A stretch of DNA of 64,000 nucleotides from contig NC_060025.1 of NCBI RefSeq assembly GCF_021134715.1, positions 7,068,001 to 7,132,000 on the forward strand, read 5' to 3'. The position numbers were made by a program, and so were the translations under genes. This DNA is from Daphnia pulex (lineage: Eukaryota; Arthropoda; Branchiopoda; Diplostraca; Daphniidae). Below, one piece after another: positions 23,775 to 37,139 of this stretch; the stretch's first letter is position 1; every line of letters starts with the position of its first letter. The notes under the pieces were generated by a model. That model was not told the origin of the DNA and searched no databases. It saw only the letters and a list, made by a program, of their open reading frames with translations.

Positions 23775-23810
23775 CTTAAAAGCAAGATACCCTCTGGTCA
23801 ACGGCTACTA

Positions 23811-25310
23811 CTAGTCGGAGAGTTGAATTTGACGCTCGCTGGAAACTTCTGGGCTGCGTAGGATGGATGCGCCCACCAAATCGGTATTTTCTGGCACGGT
23901 TCTTTTATAGAACCTAGCAAAGGTAGATTCCCGGCTCCAGTGGCCTAAATTCAGGATCGATTGGATTGGAACGCCTCTATTCATCGCCTTAGAAGCGGCT
24001 GCTCCTCTTGCTGAATGGGCCGAAAAAACTGCCGTATCGATACTTGCTTCTTTTAATTGCTCCTTGATCCAGCGTCCAATCGTCGAGCTTGATACGGGTT
24101 TGTGGGGCTTGTTTGAACCGATGAAGAGTGACTCGCTATTTGAGTCGTTCCTAAGCGGAGCCGTGCGGTCCATATAGTTCCGCATGCAGGCCACTGGGCA
24201 AATGGCGGGTTTCTGGTGCCAAGCTCCGACTGACAGCACGTGAAGCGGGCCGGAATGTTGGGCTTTCCTTGGGCGGCTCAAAACAAACTTTACTCCTCCT
24301 TCCGAGAAGCTGATGGAATGGAGCTGGATGGCAGCTAGATCGGCGCATCTCGAAAGCGAGGTAAGGGCAAGAAGAGTGGTCGTCTTGCGGGCTAGCTGCA
24401 AGATTGAGAGGCTGTCCTGGGCGCTTGCGGATACTTCTAAGTGTGTCAATACTACAGAAGGGTCCCATGTATTCGTATATCTGGGCTCAGGTGGCTTTTC
24501 ATTATAGACTCCTTTCATAAGGTTAACGACCAGGGGGTTCCTTCCAACCTCTAGATTCTCTGACGATAAGCTTAGGGTGGATGAGAGCATTGAACGGGCT
24601 ACATTTACCGTGCTGTAGCTTTTACCGGAATGAAAATAATCCGAAAGGAAATTTAATACCTCCTTGACGCCAGACGACAGGGGATTGTGGTTCCGTTGAC
24701 TACACTAACTGCTCCAAGCGACCCAAGCGGACTGGTATGCAGAGTGTGTATTTGAACGAGTTGCTCCCAATATGAGCTCGATAACTTTTTCCGGAAAGCC
24801 TCGCTCTTCCAGACAACTCCGGAGAGCCGCCAGGCGATTAGACGGATGGACTCGTCTTTCGTCAATGGATGACCCTCCCCCAACGGGGACGTCAGCAACG
24901 ACTTGGATGGGAAGAGAAGGAGCGGAATGTCCGTTGCTAGTTCCATCAAGGACGGGAACCAGCATTGGCTGGGCCAGTAGGGTGTCACTAGTACAATCTC
25001 GGCTTGTTCTTGCCGAACCTTCGTCAGACAGAAGGGAATCAAGTTGAAGGGGGGGAAACAATATCCCGCGAGAGCCTTCCAGCTCAGCGACAGAGCGTCT
25101 GTTTTCCAGGCTCCCGGTTGCGGAAACCGGCTGACAAAAATCGGTAACTGAGCGTTCCAGGAGCTCGCGAAGAGATCCACTTCTACTTCCCAGATTGCCT
25201 GAATTGTTTTGAACGATTGCGGGTCCAGTTTCCAGTCCCCCGACGACAGAGGCCTCCGAGATTCTGCGTCGGCCAGAATATTTGTTACGCCGGGCACAAA
25301 TACGGCACAA
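23811..25310 (-). pseudogene. DIRS tyrosine recombinase ORF, interrupted by one TAG
   Basis: One continuous minus-strand frame from within the end of the RT/RNase H ORF to 23811, broken only by TAG at 24707-24705. Before the stop is the N-terminal core-binding segment (LRSCLEERGFPEKVIEL, SNTHSAYQSAWVAWSS). After it, with no frame change, come CSQRNHNPLSSGV and the catalytic domain: Arg I in SLSRCADL, the HxxR box in HSARGAAAS, GHWS, and the nucleophile Tyr in FARFYKR. Related recombinases usually have Trp at the stop position, so TGG to TAG is the likely change. All catalytic residues are intact. A shorter protein could start at 24590 but would lack the N-terminal DNA-binding part. The true start within the overlap is uncertain. 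Confidence 0.85.
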
Positions 25311-27445
25311 AGAGACAAGTTACGGCACTCGCACCATTTCGAAATTTCCAATGCGATACTGCAAAGGTTCGCTGATTTACAACCCCCCATTCTGTTCACG
25401 TAGCTGACAGCTGAGGTGTTATCCATCCTTAATTCGATTGTGGTGTCGTGGGCCGTAGCTGTAAAGCATTGAAGGGCCTTGAGTGCTGCCAGGAGCTCTA
25501 AAAAATTTATGTGTTCGTTGCTTTCGTCCTTTGTCCATGGACCCCCCGTTCTCAAATCTTTGCATACTGCCCCCCATCCTGATAAGGATGCATCCGACGC
25601 GATGGACAGATCCGGCGCCGGAAAAATGAGCGGTCGGCCAGATAAAAAATCTGCCTCTGAAAGCCACCAAAGTAGGTCTTTACGCGCCTCTTTTGACAGG
25701 GTAAAGGATTCACTTGACCTAATCAGACGGCCTTCTGGCCGGGAGTTCAGGAGGATCTGAAGACCGCGGAAATGGGCTGGGGCAAAGTTAACTGCTGCTG
25801 CTGCCCAATTCAAATTTCCGATAATCTTTTCCAGATCGATTTGGGAAATTTGAGGTTCCTTCAGCGCAGATTTACAAAGGCGAAAAATGTCAAGTCTCTT
25901 CCTGTCCGGCAAGATTAGTCTCATTTTGACTGAGTCGATGAACAGGCCTATGTATTCTAATTTCTGAGAGGGCTCTTCCGATGATTTTTCGTTACTAATC
26001 ACGAAGCCTAGGGACTCTAGCAGCAATCTTACTCTTTTCACAGCGACCTTGGCTTCCGACTGGGAGCTAGCCGCGATTAGAATATCATCCAGGTAAATCA
26101 CGAGACGGAGGCCGTTCTTCCGCAGGAAGGCTACCACTACCCTTAAAAGCTTGGTAAACGCCCATGGCGCGGAGCTTAAACCGAAGGGGAGGGACACGAA
26201 TTCGAATAAAACGCCCTCCCATTTAAACTGAAGGAATTTCCGATGGCCTTCAAAAATAGGGACCGTCAAATATGCATCTTTCAAGTCCAACTTGGTCAGC
26301 CAATCCCCTTCCCGAATCGTATGTCTCACTGATGAAATGCCCTCCATCTTGAATTTTTGATAAGACAGAAAACGATTAAGTGCTTTCAGGTTAATGATGG
26401 GCCTATAACCTCCTGTTCTTTTCGGAATTAGAAAAATGCTGGAGATGAAACCTTGATCACGGGCCCTAACAATCGCTCCTTTTTCTATGAGTGAATTCAC
26501 TTCCTGCTTGCAGCAATCGTATTGATGCGTGTCCATGCAGGCGTTTGGTGGAATAAAAAATTGGACGGGCTCAGAAATAAAGTCTAGTTGTAAACCTTGA
26601 GACACCGTCGATAAAATCCACGGGTCGAGAGTAAGTTTTGACCATTCAGACGCAAAACGCGCTATGCGACCCCCAAAAGAATCGTGAAAGGCAAGAATAG
26701 TTTGGACATACCGGGATCCGGGATTTGAATAGCGACCGCCTGAAGATGCCGGTGGATTGCTGAAACTGCGACCCGATTGGCGTTGACCATGACCGCCGCT
26801 GGATCCAGACGCGCGAGGGGCTCCCGCGGTTTCAAGAGCGTTCAGTGTCTTTACCTGCTCGACCAGGGCCTGGGTAAACTTCGGACCGAAGAGATGTTCT
26901 CCGCCGGTTGGTAGGATAGCCTTGTCGTCCAGTAGCCCGATATTCTGTGGGTAGATTTGGGCCAGAATGTTGCGCCGTCGCGCGTTCGTGATGTCATGGT
27001 ACACCACCGCCCAGAGCTTCAGAGCCGTCTTAACCGCCTTGGCGTCGGCTCGGGATTTCTTCTTTTTCTTGATTCGACTCGCCAGAAACATGATGGGCTT
27101 GACTAAGTCAAGGATCTTGAAGGTTTGGTTTCTGTAGATCTTCTCGATTGGGTCGATGTTGGCCTTAGCTGCCGAAGATGACTTAACTGCCTTCAGCCGG
27201 ATGTAGAAAGCCTCATCTAGATTGGGGTTGATCAGCAGGTCGGCGTTCTTCTTTAGCTTGGGTCTAAAGGCCTCTCTAGCACTTTTCGCTCGAGTGTCAT
27301 CTAAACCCGATACAACCCAGCCGGCTAAAGTAGCTGACTTTTCACTTGAGAGACGAAATTTCTTTACGCCTCCCCCTCTTGATGAATCGGAGCCTGAACT
27401 ACTAGAACTTGAGCTAGAGTCGCTTGACTGATCAGGATCCGACAT
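24653..27445 (-). CDS. DIRS Gag-like / reverse transcriptase / RNase H polyprotein
   Basis: 930 residues with no interruption. The N-terminal 280 residues are Ser-rich then basic and Gly/Ser/Arg-rich, as in DIRS Gag-like regions. The reverse transcriptase (about 320-560) shows GGYRPIINLKALN, LTKLDLKDAYLTVPI, LPFGLSSAPWAFTK and the catalytic YLDD near residue 450. RNase H (about 615-720) shows SIASDASLSGWGAV, NFLELLAALKAL, RMDNTSAVSYVN and ILADAESRR. This RT/RH type with a following tyrosine recombinase identifies DIRS rather than Gypsy elements. Its last 600 bases overlap the recombinase frame. It starts at the ATG 30 bases inside the right inverted repeat. Confidence 0.93.
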   Translation of the reverse strand: MSDPDQSSDSSSSSSSSGSDSSRGGGVKKFRLSSEKSATLAGWVVSGLDDTRAKSAREAFRPKLKKNADLLINPNLDEAFYIRLKAVKSSSAAKANIDPIEKIYRNQTFKILDLVKPIMFLASRIKKKKKSRADAKAVKTALKLWAVVYHDITNARRRNILAQIYPQNIGLLDDKAILPTGGEHLFGPKFTQALVEQVKTLNALETAGAPRASGSSGGHGQRQSGRSFSNPPASSGGRYSNPGSRYVQTILAFHDSFGGRIARFASEWSKLTLDPWILSTVSQGLQLDFISEPVQFFIPPNACMDTHQYDCCKQEVNSLIEKGAIVRARDQGFISSIFLIPKRTGGYRPIINLKALNRFLSYQKFKMEGISSVRHTIREGDWLTKLDLKDAYLTVPIFEGHRKFLQFKWEGVLFEFVSLPFGLSSAPWAFTKLLRVVVAFLRKNGLRLVIYLDDILIAASSQSEAKVAVKRVRLLLESLGFVISNEKSSEEPSQKLEYIGLFIDSVKMRLILPDRKRLDIFRLCKSALKEPQISQIDLEKIIGNLNWAAAAVNFAPAHFRGLQILLNSRPEGRLIRSSESFTLSKEARKDLLWWLSEADFLSGRPLIFPAPDLSIASDASLSGWGAVCKDLRTGGPWTKDESNEHINFLELLAALKALQCFTATAHDTTIELRMDNTSAVSYVNRMGGCKSANLCSIALEISKWCECRNLSLCAVFVPGVTNILADAESRRPLSSGDWKLDPQSFKTIQAIWEVEVDLFASSWNAQLPIFVSRFPQPGAWKTDALSLSWKALAGYCFPPFNLIPFCLTKVRQEQAEIVLVTPYWPSQCWFPSLMELATDIPLLLFPSKSLLTSPLGEGHPLTKDESIRLIAWRLSGVVWKSEAFRKKLSSSYWEQLVQIHTLHTSPLGSLGAVSVVNGTTIPCRLASRRY

Positions 27446-27475
27446 GATGTTTGCACAACGAGAGCGAAAAGAGAT

Positions 27476-27597
27476 CTGACGTGTCTAAGGGGGAGATCCG
27501 CCCACCTGAGCGCCATCTCTCACCTATCCCCCGTTTTGTTGTTCTTTTTTGTTTGCTGAGAAGCAGCTAAATATAGAGGTCGCACACAGTCAATGTC
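27476..27597 (-). repeat. Right inverted terminal repeat of the DIRS element
   Basis: Reverse complement of 23209-23330. It lies immediately upstream of the polyprotein start and therefore probably carries the element's promoter. It is followed by a 19-base outer extension ending at ACAAT (27616). Confidence 0.92.
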
Positions 27598-27616
27598 GAA
27601 CGAATTTACCGACAAT

Positions 27617-28054
27617 GAATACTATATTCCAATTGATCACATTCATGCGCATCACACACGTGTCTTTTCAGGTAACACCATTTCCAAAACAAGTAGTGAC
27701 AGTGCAAATTTCAATACATTTCACCTGTTCTGTAAAGAACTTGTTACTACAATTTGTGGCAAAAGGCCGTACAACTAGTGTACACGTACTTATATAATCC
27801 TGGAAAAGATTTAATTTAACTTATGTCGTAATTACTAATAGCAAAGCTAAATGACTTAGATTCATAATGATTAATGAACTAGTCATTTTAAACAAACGTA
27901 CAGAGTCATGAAGGCGTATCAAATATTGAAATGTTGAATCGATATATATATAATAAATGAAAGGTTCAAGAAAGAAACACAATCCAAGGTGGGAGAGAGA
28001 ATTCAAACTGATACACACTGTGAAAGGAATGATCAACCCATAGCTCTGCGTGCT
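27617..28054. other. Right flank of the DIRS element and NAK 3' flank
   Basis: No gene seen. AT-rich, with a TATATATA stretch at about 27942-27955. The NAK stop codon is at 28055-28057, so its 3' UTR and poly(A) site fall here. Confidence 0.5.
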
Positions 28055-32869
<4,815 letters not shown>

Positions 32870-33346
32870 GATTAACTATATACAGCCTGTGTGTTAGGGA
32901 AAAATATACGATATAGTGAAAATCTACAAATATAGAAAAGAAGCAACCGAGATATTGCGACATAAATTGACAGAAAAACTTACAGCTGAAGACAAAGAGA
33001 TAATCCGAATCACGATTAACAGGAACGTCAAACTGGGGTGGCAGAATCACGACGAAAAAGACGTCATGCGAAATAAATGAATATCATTGGAACACGAATC
33101 CAAATAATTTTCTTATCTTCCGAAATTTCTCTCGTCTTCCGAACGGGATTTTGCTTCTTTTCCACCCCCTATAAAACCTGTCAGAAGCTTCACAAAATTC
33201 TCGCTTGAGCACTTGGCAGTGCAATCGGTTCTGTTGCCTAGCAACAGTCTATTGCAGACGACGCAGGAAACCAAATCAAAATAGTCATTTTGGAATTGAA
33301 GTGTTTCACGTGTCTGAAATATAAAAGATTTCCTGTTAGAAATAAA
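32870..33346. promoter_or_regulatory. Shared upstream region of NAK and GPN3
   Basis: 478 bases separate the divergent start codons. This must contain both 5' UTRs and probably a bidirectional promoter. I saw no clear TATA box. Inference from gene layout only. Confidence 0.45.
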
Positions 33347-34397
33347 ATGAGATATGCACAAATTGTCATTGGCCCAGCAGGCTCTGGAAAAGTAAGTTTA
33401 GATGAAAAACCAATCAATGTTTCCTTAAAAAAAGATGTAACAAAATGAATTTGTTTTTAGTCCACCTACTGCACTGAAATGCAACGACATGCTGAAACTT
33501 CTCGACGAAATATTCACATTGTAAATTTGGATCCAGCAGCCGAGTCTTTCGAATATAAACCGTCCATCGATATTCGAGACCTCATTCATGTGGACGATGC
33601 AATGGAAGATGAGGAAATGCATTTTGGACCAAATGGAGCTCTTGTTTTTTGTATGGAGTTTCTTCTGGAAAATTTGCCGTGGCTAGAGAATCAACTTGGA
33701 GAAGATGATGATGACTACTTCATTTTTGATTGCCCTGGACAGATTGAGCTATACACACATCTCAATGTTATGAAGAAATTGCTGGAAGCACTAGAGTTAT
33801 GGAATTTCAGATTGTGTGCTGTCTTTATCTTAGACAGTCACTTTATGATAAACTCTTCATCATTTATATCAGCATCAATGGCTGCTCTAAGTGCCATGAC
33901 AACCTTGGAGGTTACATTCATCAGCATCTTGAGTAAAATTGATTTGTTAAGCAAGAAGAGTAAAAAGCAACTGGAAAGGTGAGAACTTATCATTTCAACA
34001 GTTTTCCTCAACTAATGCCTGCATTTTGTGTAGATTTTTGGAGCCGGACGTGAAAGACATATGTGCGAACGATACGGTTGTGGTCAATTCAAAATGGAAT
34101 CAAAAACATCAGATGCTTACTGAAATGATTGGCCGAGTTTTGGAAGACTATTCTCTAATCAAATTCGCACCGCTTAATATAACGGACGAAGACAATCTCG
34201 CCAATATTCTGTTCATGGTGGACAACTGCATGCAGTTTGGAGAAGACAGGTACCTTTCTAGTTATAGTAGCAAAGGGTTACAAAACAGATCAGTCATTCA
34301 TTAATTGCTGTTCAGGGATATAAAAATGGCGGAATTTGATGCTCCTGACGAGGAAGACGAGGACAACGATGACGGTTACGAAGAAGGAAGGGGATGA
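33347..34397 (+). CDS. GPN3: GPN-loop GTPase 3
   Basis: Exons 33347-33391, 33461-33978, 34034-34249 and 34316-34397 give 286 residues, the normal family length. The P-loop GPAGSGKST spans the first intron. Then come NLDPAAE, the diagnostic Gly-Pro-Asn loop (HFGPNGAL), the DxPGQIELYTH G3 box and SKIDLLSKK as G4. The C-terminus is acidic (EEDEDNDDGYEE). GPN3 works with GPN1 in assembly and nuclear import of RNA polymerase II. In this window GPN1 is its convergent neighbour, with stops about 170 bp apart. Confidence 0.95.
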
Positions 34398-34565
34398 GTC
34401 AATTAAATATCACTTACTTACGAATTTATTATTTCTTTTTCCTTGAAACACAATACACCGCAATTTTTTCAGCATTTCTGTATATTTTGTATTTTCAGAT
34501 GACATTGATGTACATCATGTTATTGTCGTAACATTAGTGGTGTTAAGTGAAGATGGCGCTAGGAT

Positions 34566-35961
34566 TTACGAAGGTTTATTCGATTTCGACTGTTGCTTCT
34601 TCTTCTGTTCTTCCAAGAAGTTGTGGAATGATTTCTGACCAACTCGGTCTTCTTCATCTGCCAAAAATTAATTATTGGTTATTAGGAATAAGCTAACTAT
34701 ATTCACAATCACAAAATATTTATGTATACCATCGTCGTCTCCAGGGCGCCCTTCGTGTTCTTCATCATCACTACTGGATTCTCCGCCGATGGCTCGATTG
34801 CGCAACAATATTTCAGATGTCGCACTTGATACACTTTGGGCTTGTACATCGTTGTCAAAATCGTGTTGAAATTTTTTCTTTTGGCGGTCTTTATCCTTCG
34901 TACGGGCTTCGGCTTGAAGTTTTAGCAAGCGATCATGTTCTGGGCAGTATTCTCTATGAAAGAAAATGTAATTTCAATAAGTTGTTCTGCCGAAATTAAA
35001 TTTAAGTAATAGTCGTTTACGTTTCGTATTCAACAACGGCGGCATCGACAGCGGCCAGAAATTCTTCAAATCCTTCTCCAGTAACAGCAGAAAAACCAAC
35101 AGTAGTGATATCCTTGTAGAATTCGTCTAATGTCAAAGACAAAGATCGTGATAGATTTGCATGGTGGCTCTTATCTCTTTCCACTGCCTCTTCAAACATC
35201 TCAAAATCTTTCATCCATTCCAGAGCAAACTTATGACTCACAACATCAATCTGCCAACAAAAAATTTATCAATTTTGATTTATCTATAATTTTGAAATAT
35301 GACATACCTTGTTCATGACTATGATAAAAGGTAGTCTGAGTTTGTAGAGGATGGAGCATGCATATAGCATATTTGACATGAATGTTACAGGACTGACACT
35401 ACGAACAGTATCTATAACATAGACCACTACTGTTGGGAAAAGAGCACCTAGTGTCTCTGAGATAATAGATCCAGAAGCTGACCAAGTGAAAACTTCAATT
35501 TGCCCTGGTGTGTCAAAAATAGCGATTTCTGTGTTTTCAGATTTTTTTTGTATCAGTTTGATAACTTGATCAAATTTTGTGGCAAAGAGATTTAACGAAG
35601 TGACAATGCCACCATTAGGTCCAAGTGAGTACTGTTTCATTACTTCCTAATGCAAGTAAAAAAATATTTATATATAAATGACAATTCAACAAGTAGGCAA
35701 AAATTGATGTCTTACTTTATAATTGACTGTGTCTCTTATGTCAATGTTGACTGGATAAGGTACTTCTCTACAAGCTGGATCTAAATTGATCACGTAAGGT
35801 GCCTTCTTTTTCATGTGTAGGAGACCCGTTAGCTGTTGTACAAATGTCGTTTTCCCCGAACCAGCCATGCCGAGAACAATTAAACAAACTGGTTTTTTGT
35901 GTCTCTCGAGCAAAGGTTGATCAATTTCTGCTTTTTTTACTGGATCTTCAGCTGTCGCCAT
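34566..35961 (-). CDS. GPN1: GPN-loop GTPase 1 (XAB1)
   Basis: Exons from the start: 35961-35716, 35646-35308, 35250-35021, 34953-34730 and 34657-34566, giving 376 residues. Motifs: P-loop [19 protein letters not shown] loop (SLGPNGGI), [12 protein letters not shown] (G3) and VMNKIDVV (G4). A charged C-terminal tail ([35 protein letters not shown]) extends beyond GPN3, as in other GPN1 proteins. It forms the heterodimer with GPN3 that supports RNA polymerase II nuclear import. It is divergent from the C1orf131-like gene. Confidence 0.95.
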
Positions 35962-36246
35962 GGTGAGTTTACAAAAAATTTAATTTGATAATGAACAATT
36001 TTTTTCTTCAGCTCAAAGACTAACGTGTTCAAACTACAAGCGAGAGCAAAAGAAGAAAACAAGAGAAAAACGTGTTTGTTTGAAAAGATGTCTGCTAGAA
36101 GAACTAGTGCTTCCCTCTATACTTCATTAATTTCGTCTGCACTTTGCCATTCTTTTACCAAATCCTCACTGAAGTGACACTGTCAGTCACGTGTAGATAA
36201 CAGGAAAGCATTTAACTTGTGTGAGTTTTGATTCGTTCTGACGCAA
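35962..36246. promoter_or_regulatory. Shared upstream region of GPN1 and the C1orf131-like gene
   Basis: Only 285 bases separate two divergent start codons, so a bidirectional promoter is likely. No specific element was recognised. Confidence 0.45.
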
Positions 36247-37017
36247 ATGGCTCCAACATTTTCAGATTCCGATGACGATTCATTCTTTGACGACGAGGAT
36301 GAAGAAATTTCTAGTGATGAGTGCCAATCAAAGCCCATCACGGAACCGCAATCTAGCAAGCCAAAATTGAGCAAACATCTAGAGCAACTTCAAAGTAGAC
36401 TAGGTACTTTAGAGCTTCTATATTTTTTTTTTTTTTTTTTTTATGTTCATGCAATTTTTAATTGTCATTCTTTTATAGGCCTCAAGGAATTAAAAAACAA
36501 ACTTGCAACACCAATAGAAGAGCAGCCCAAACCATTGACAGTCGGGAAATCAGAGCCTCTAATTGTTGTATACAATGACCCTAGCAAACGAAAAAAGCTC
36601 AAGAAAAGCCAGGCTACACAAAATTCATTGTCTCAAGTAGAAGACAATTTTCCCGAACCAGAAGAATTTAACCTGATCAAGACAAAACATGAAGTTAAAA
36701 AATTTACTATAAAAGCCTTGAAGAAGACCAGCAAAAATCAAGCTCAGATAGCTCTTGCAGTGTCCCTAGGAGCAAAGCCTCCAAAGGCTATGCCAGTCAA
36801 CTATAAAGTAATGCAGCACTGCAAGAAAAAGGAAGAAGGAAGACAAAAGCGACTCAAACAAGCTGAACACATATTTGCCACTAAATTACAATTACCAAAC
36901 AAAAAGAAGGGTCCTAGGAGGGATAGAAATAAAGTGGTTAATTTTGATGCTGGTTTTGGAAAATTTGGTCCAAAACTTCAAAAACAAATTAAGAATGCAA
37001 AAAAATCTAAAAAATGA
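36247..37017 (+). CDS. C1orf131: C1orf131-like protein, probable small-subunit processome factor
   Basis: Two exons, 36247-36403 and 36479-37017, code for 231 residues. The N-terminus is very acidic (SDSDDDSFFDDEDEE). The central and C-terminal parts are strongly basic and hold the family signature LGAKPPKAMPVNYKVMQ, which matches the conserved LGAKPPKK..VNYKV box of vertebrate C1orf131 (DUF4602). The human protein is a component of the nucleolar SSU processome. The 75-base intron is a multiple of three with no stop, so an unspliced reading stays open. I rejected that reading because it inserts a run of phenylalanines at the GT...AG segment. The convergent neighbour is WDR46, another SSU-processome protein. 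Confidence 0.85.
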   Translation: MAPTFSDSDDDSFFDDEDEEISSDECQSKPITEPQSSKPKLSKHLEQLQSRLGTLELLYFFFFFFYVHAIFNCHSFIGLKELKNKLATPIEEQPKPLTVGKSEPLIVVYNDPSKRKKLKKSQATQNSLSQVEDNFPEPEEFNLIKTKHEVKKFTIKALKKTSKNQAQIALAVSLGAKPPKAMPVNYKVMQHCKKKEEGRQKRLKQAEHIFATKLQLPNKKKGPRRDRNKVVNFDAGFGKFGPKLQKQIKNAKKSKK

Positions 37018-37139
37018 CTTAATGAGAATACAATGTTTATTTGTGATATTTTCACGTCCTGGTAAATTATTTCCATAACAATTCGAATGAAAAACGTCAG
37101 TTTTCTTTCTTTTTTGTCACCACTTCGGATGTCGAGTTT

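Larger units (their letters stand above)
23139..27616 (-). mobile_element. DIRS-type tyrosine-recombinase retrotransposon
   Basis: An element of about 4.48 kb with Gag/RT/RNase H (27445-24653) and tyrosine recombinase (ending 23811) on the minus strand. A 122-bp inverted repeat occupies 23209-23330 and 27476-27597 and looks identical between arms. Unique outer extensions (23139-23208 left, 27598-27616 right) complete the ends. An internal complementary region at 23663-23774 equals the reverse complement of the left end joined to that of the right end. There is no LTR, integrase or aspartic protease. These are the hallmarks of DIRS-like elements, which are thought to integrate as circles by YR recombination and so make no target duplication. 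I saw no methyltransferase domain between the RNase H and YR segments. The boundaries follow from where the internal region switches ends, at a shared ATT. Confidence 0.9.

Noticed and set aside
23147-23775. Inverted copies at 23143-23221 and 23663-23745 considered as a separate MITE
   Set aside because: They are the left terminus and the internal complementary region of the same DIRS element, explained by its known architecture.
25479-25760. Plus-strand frame inside the DIRS element
   Set aside because: Shadow of the RNase H part of the minus-strand polyprotein. No signature of its own.
36404-36478. In-frame reading through the C1orf131-like intron
   Set aside because: The segment has GT and AG borders, a poly-T tract and encodes a run of phenylalanines. 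Family alignment is continuous only when it is removed.
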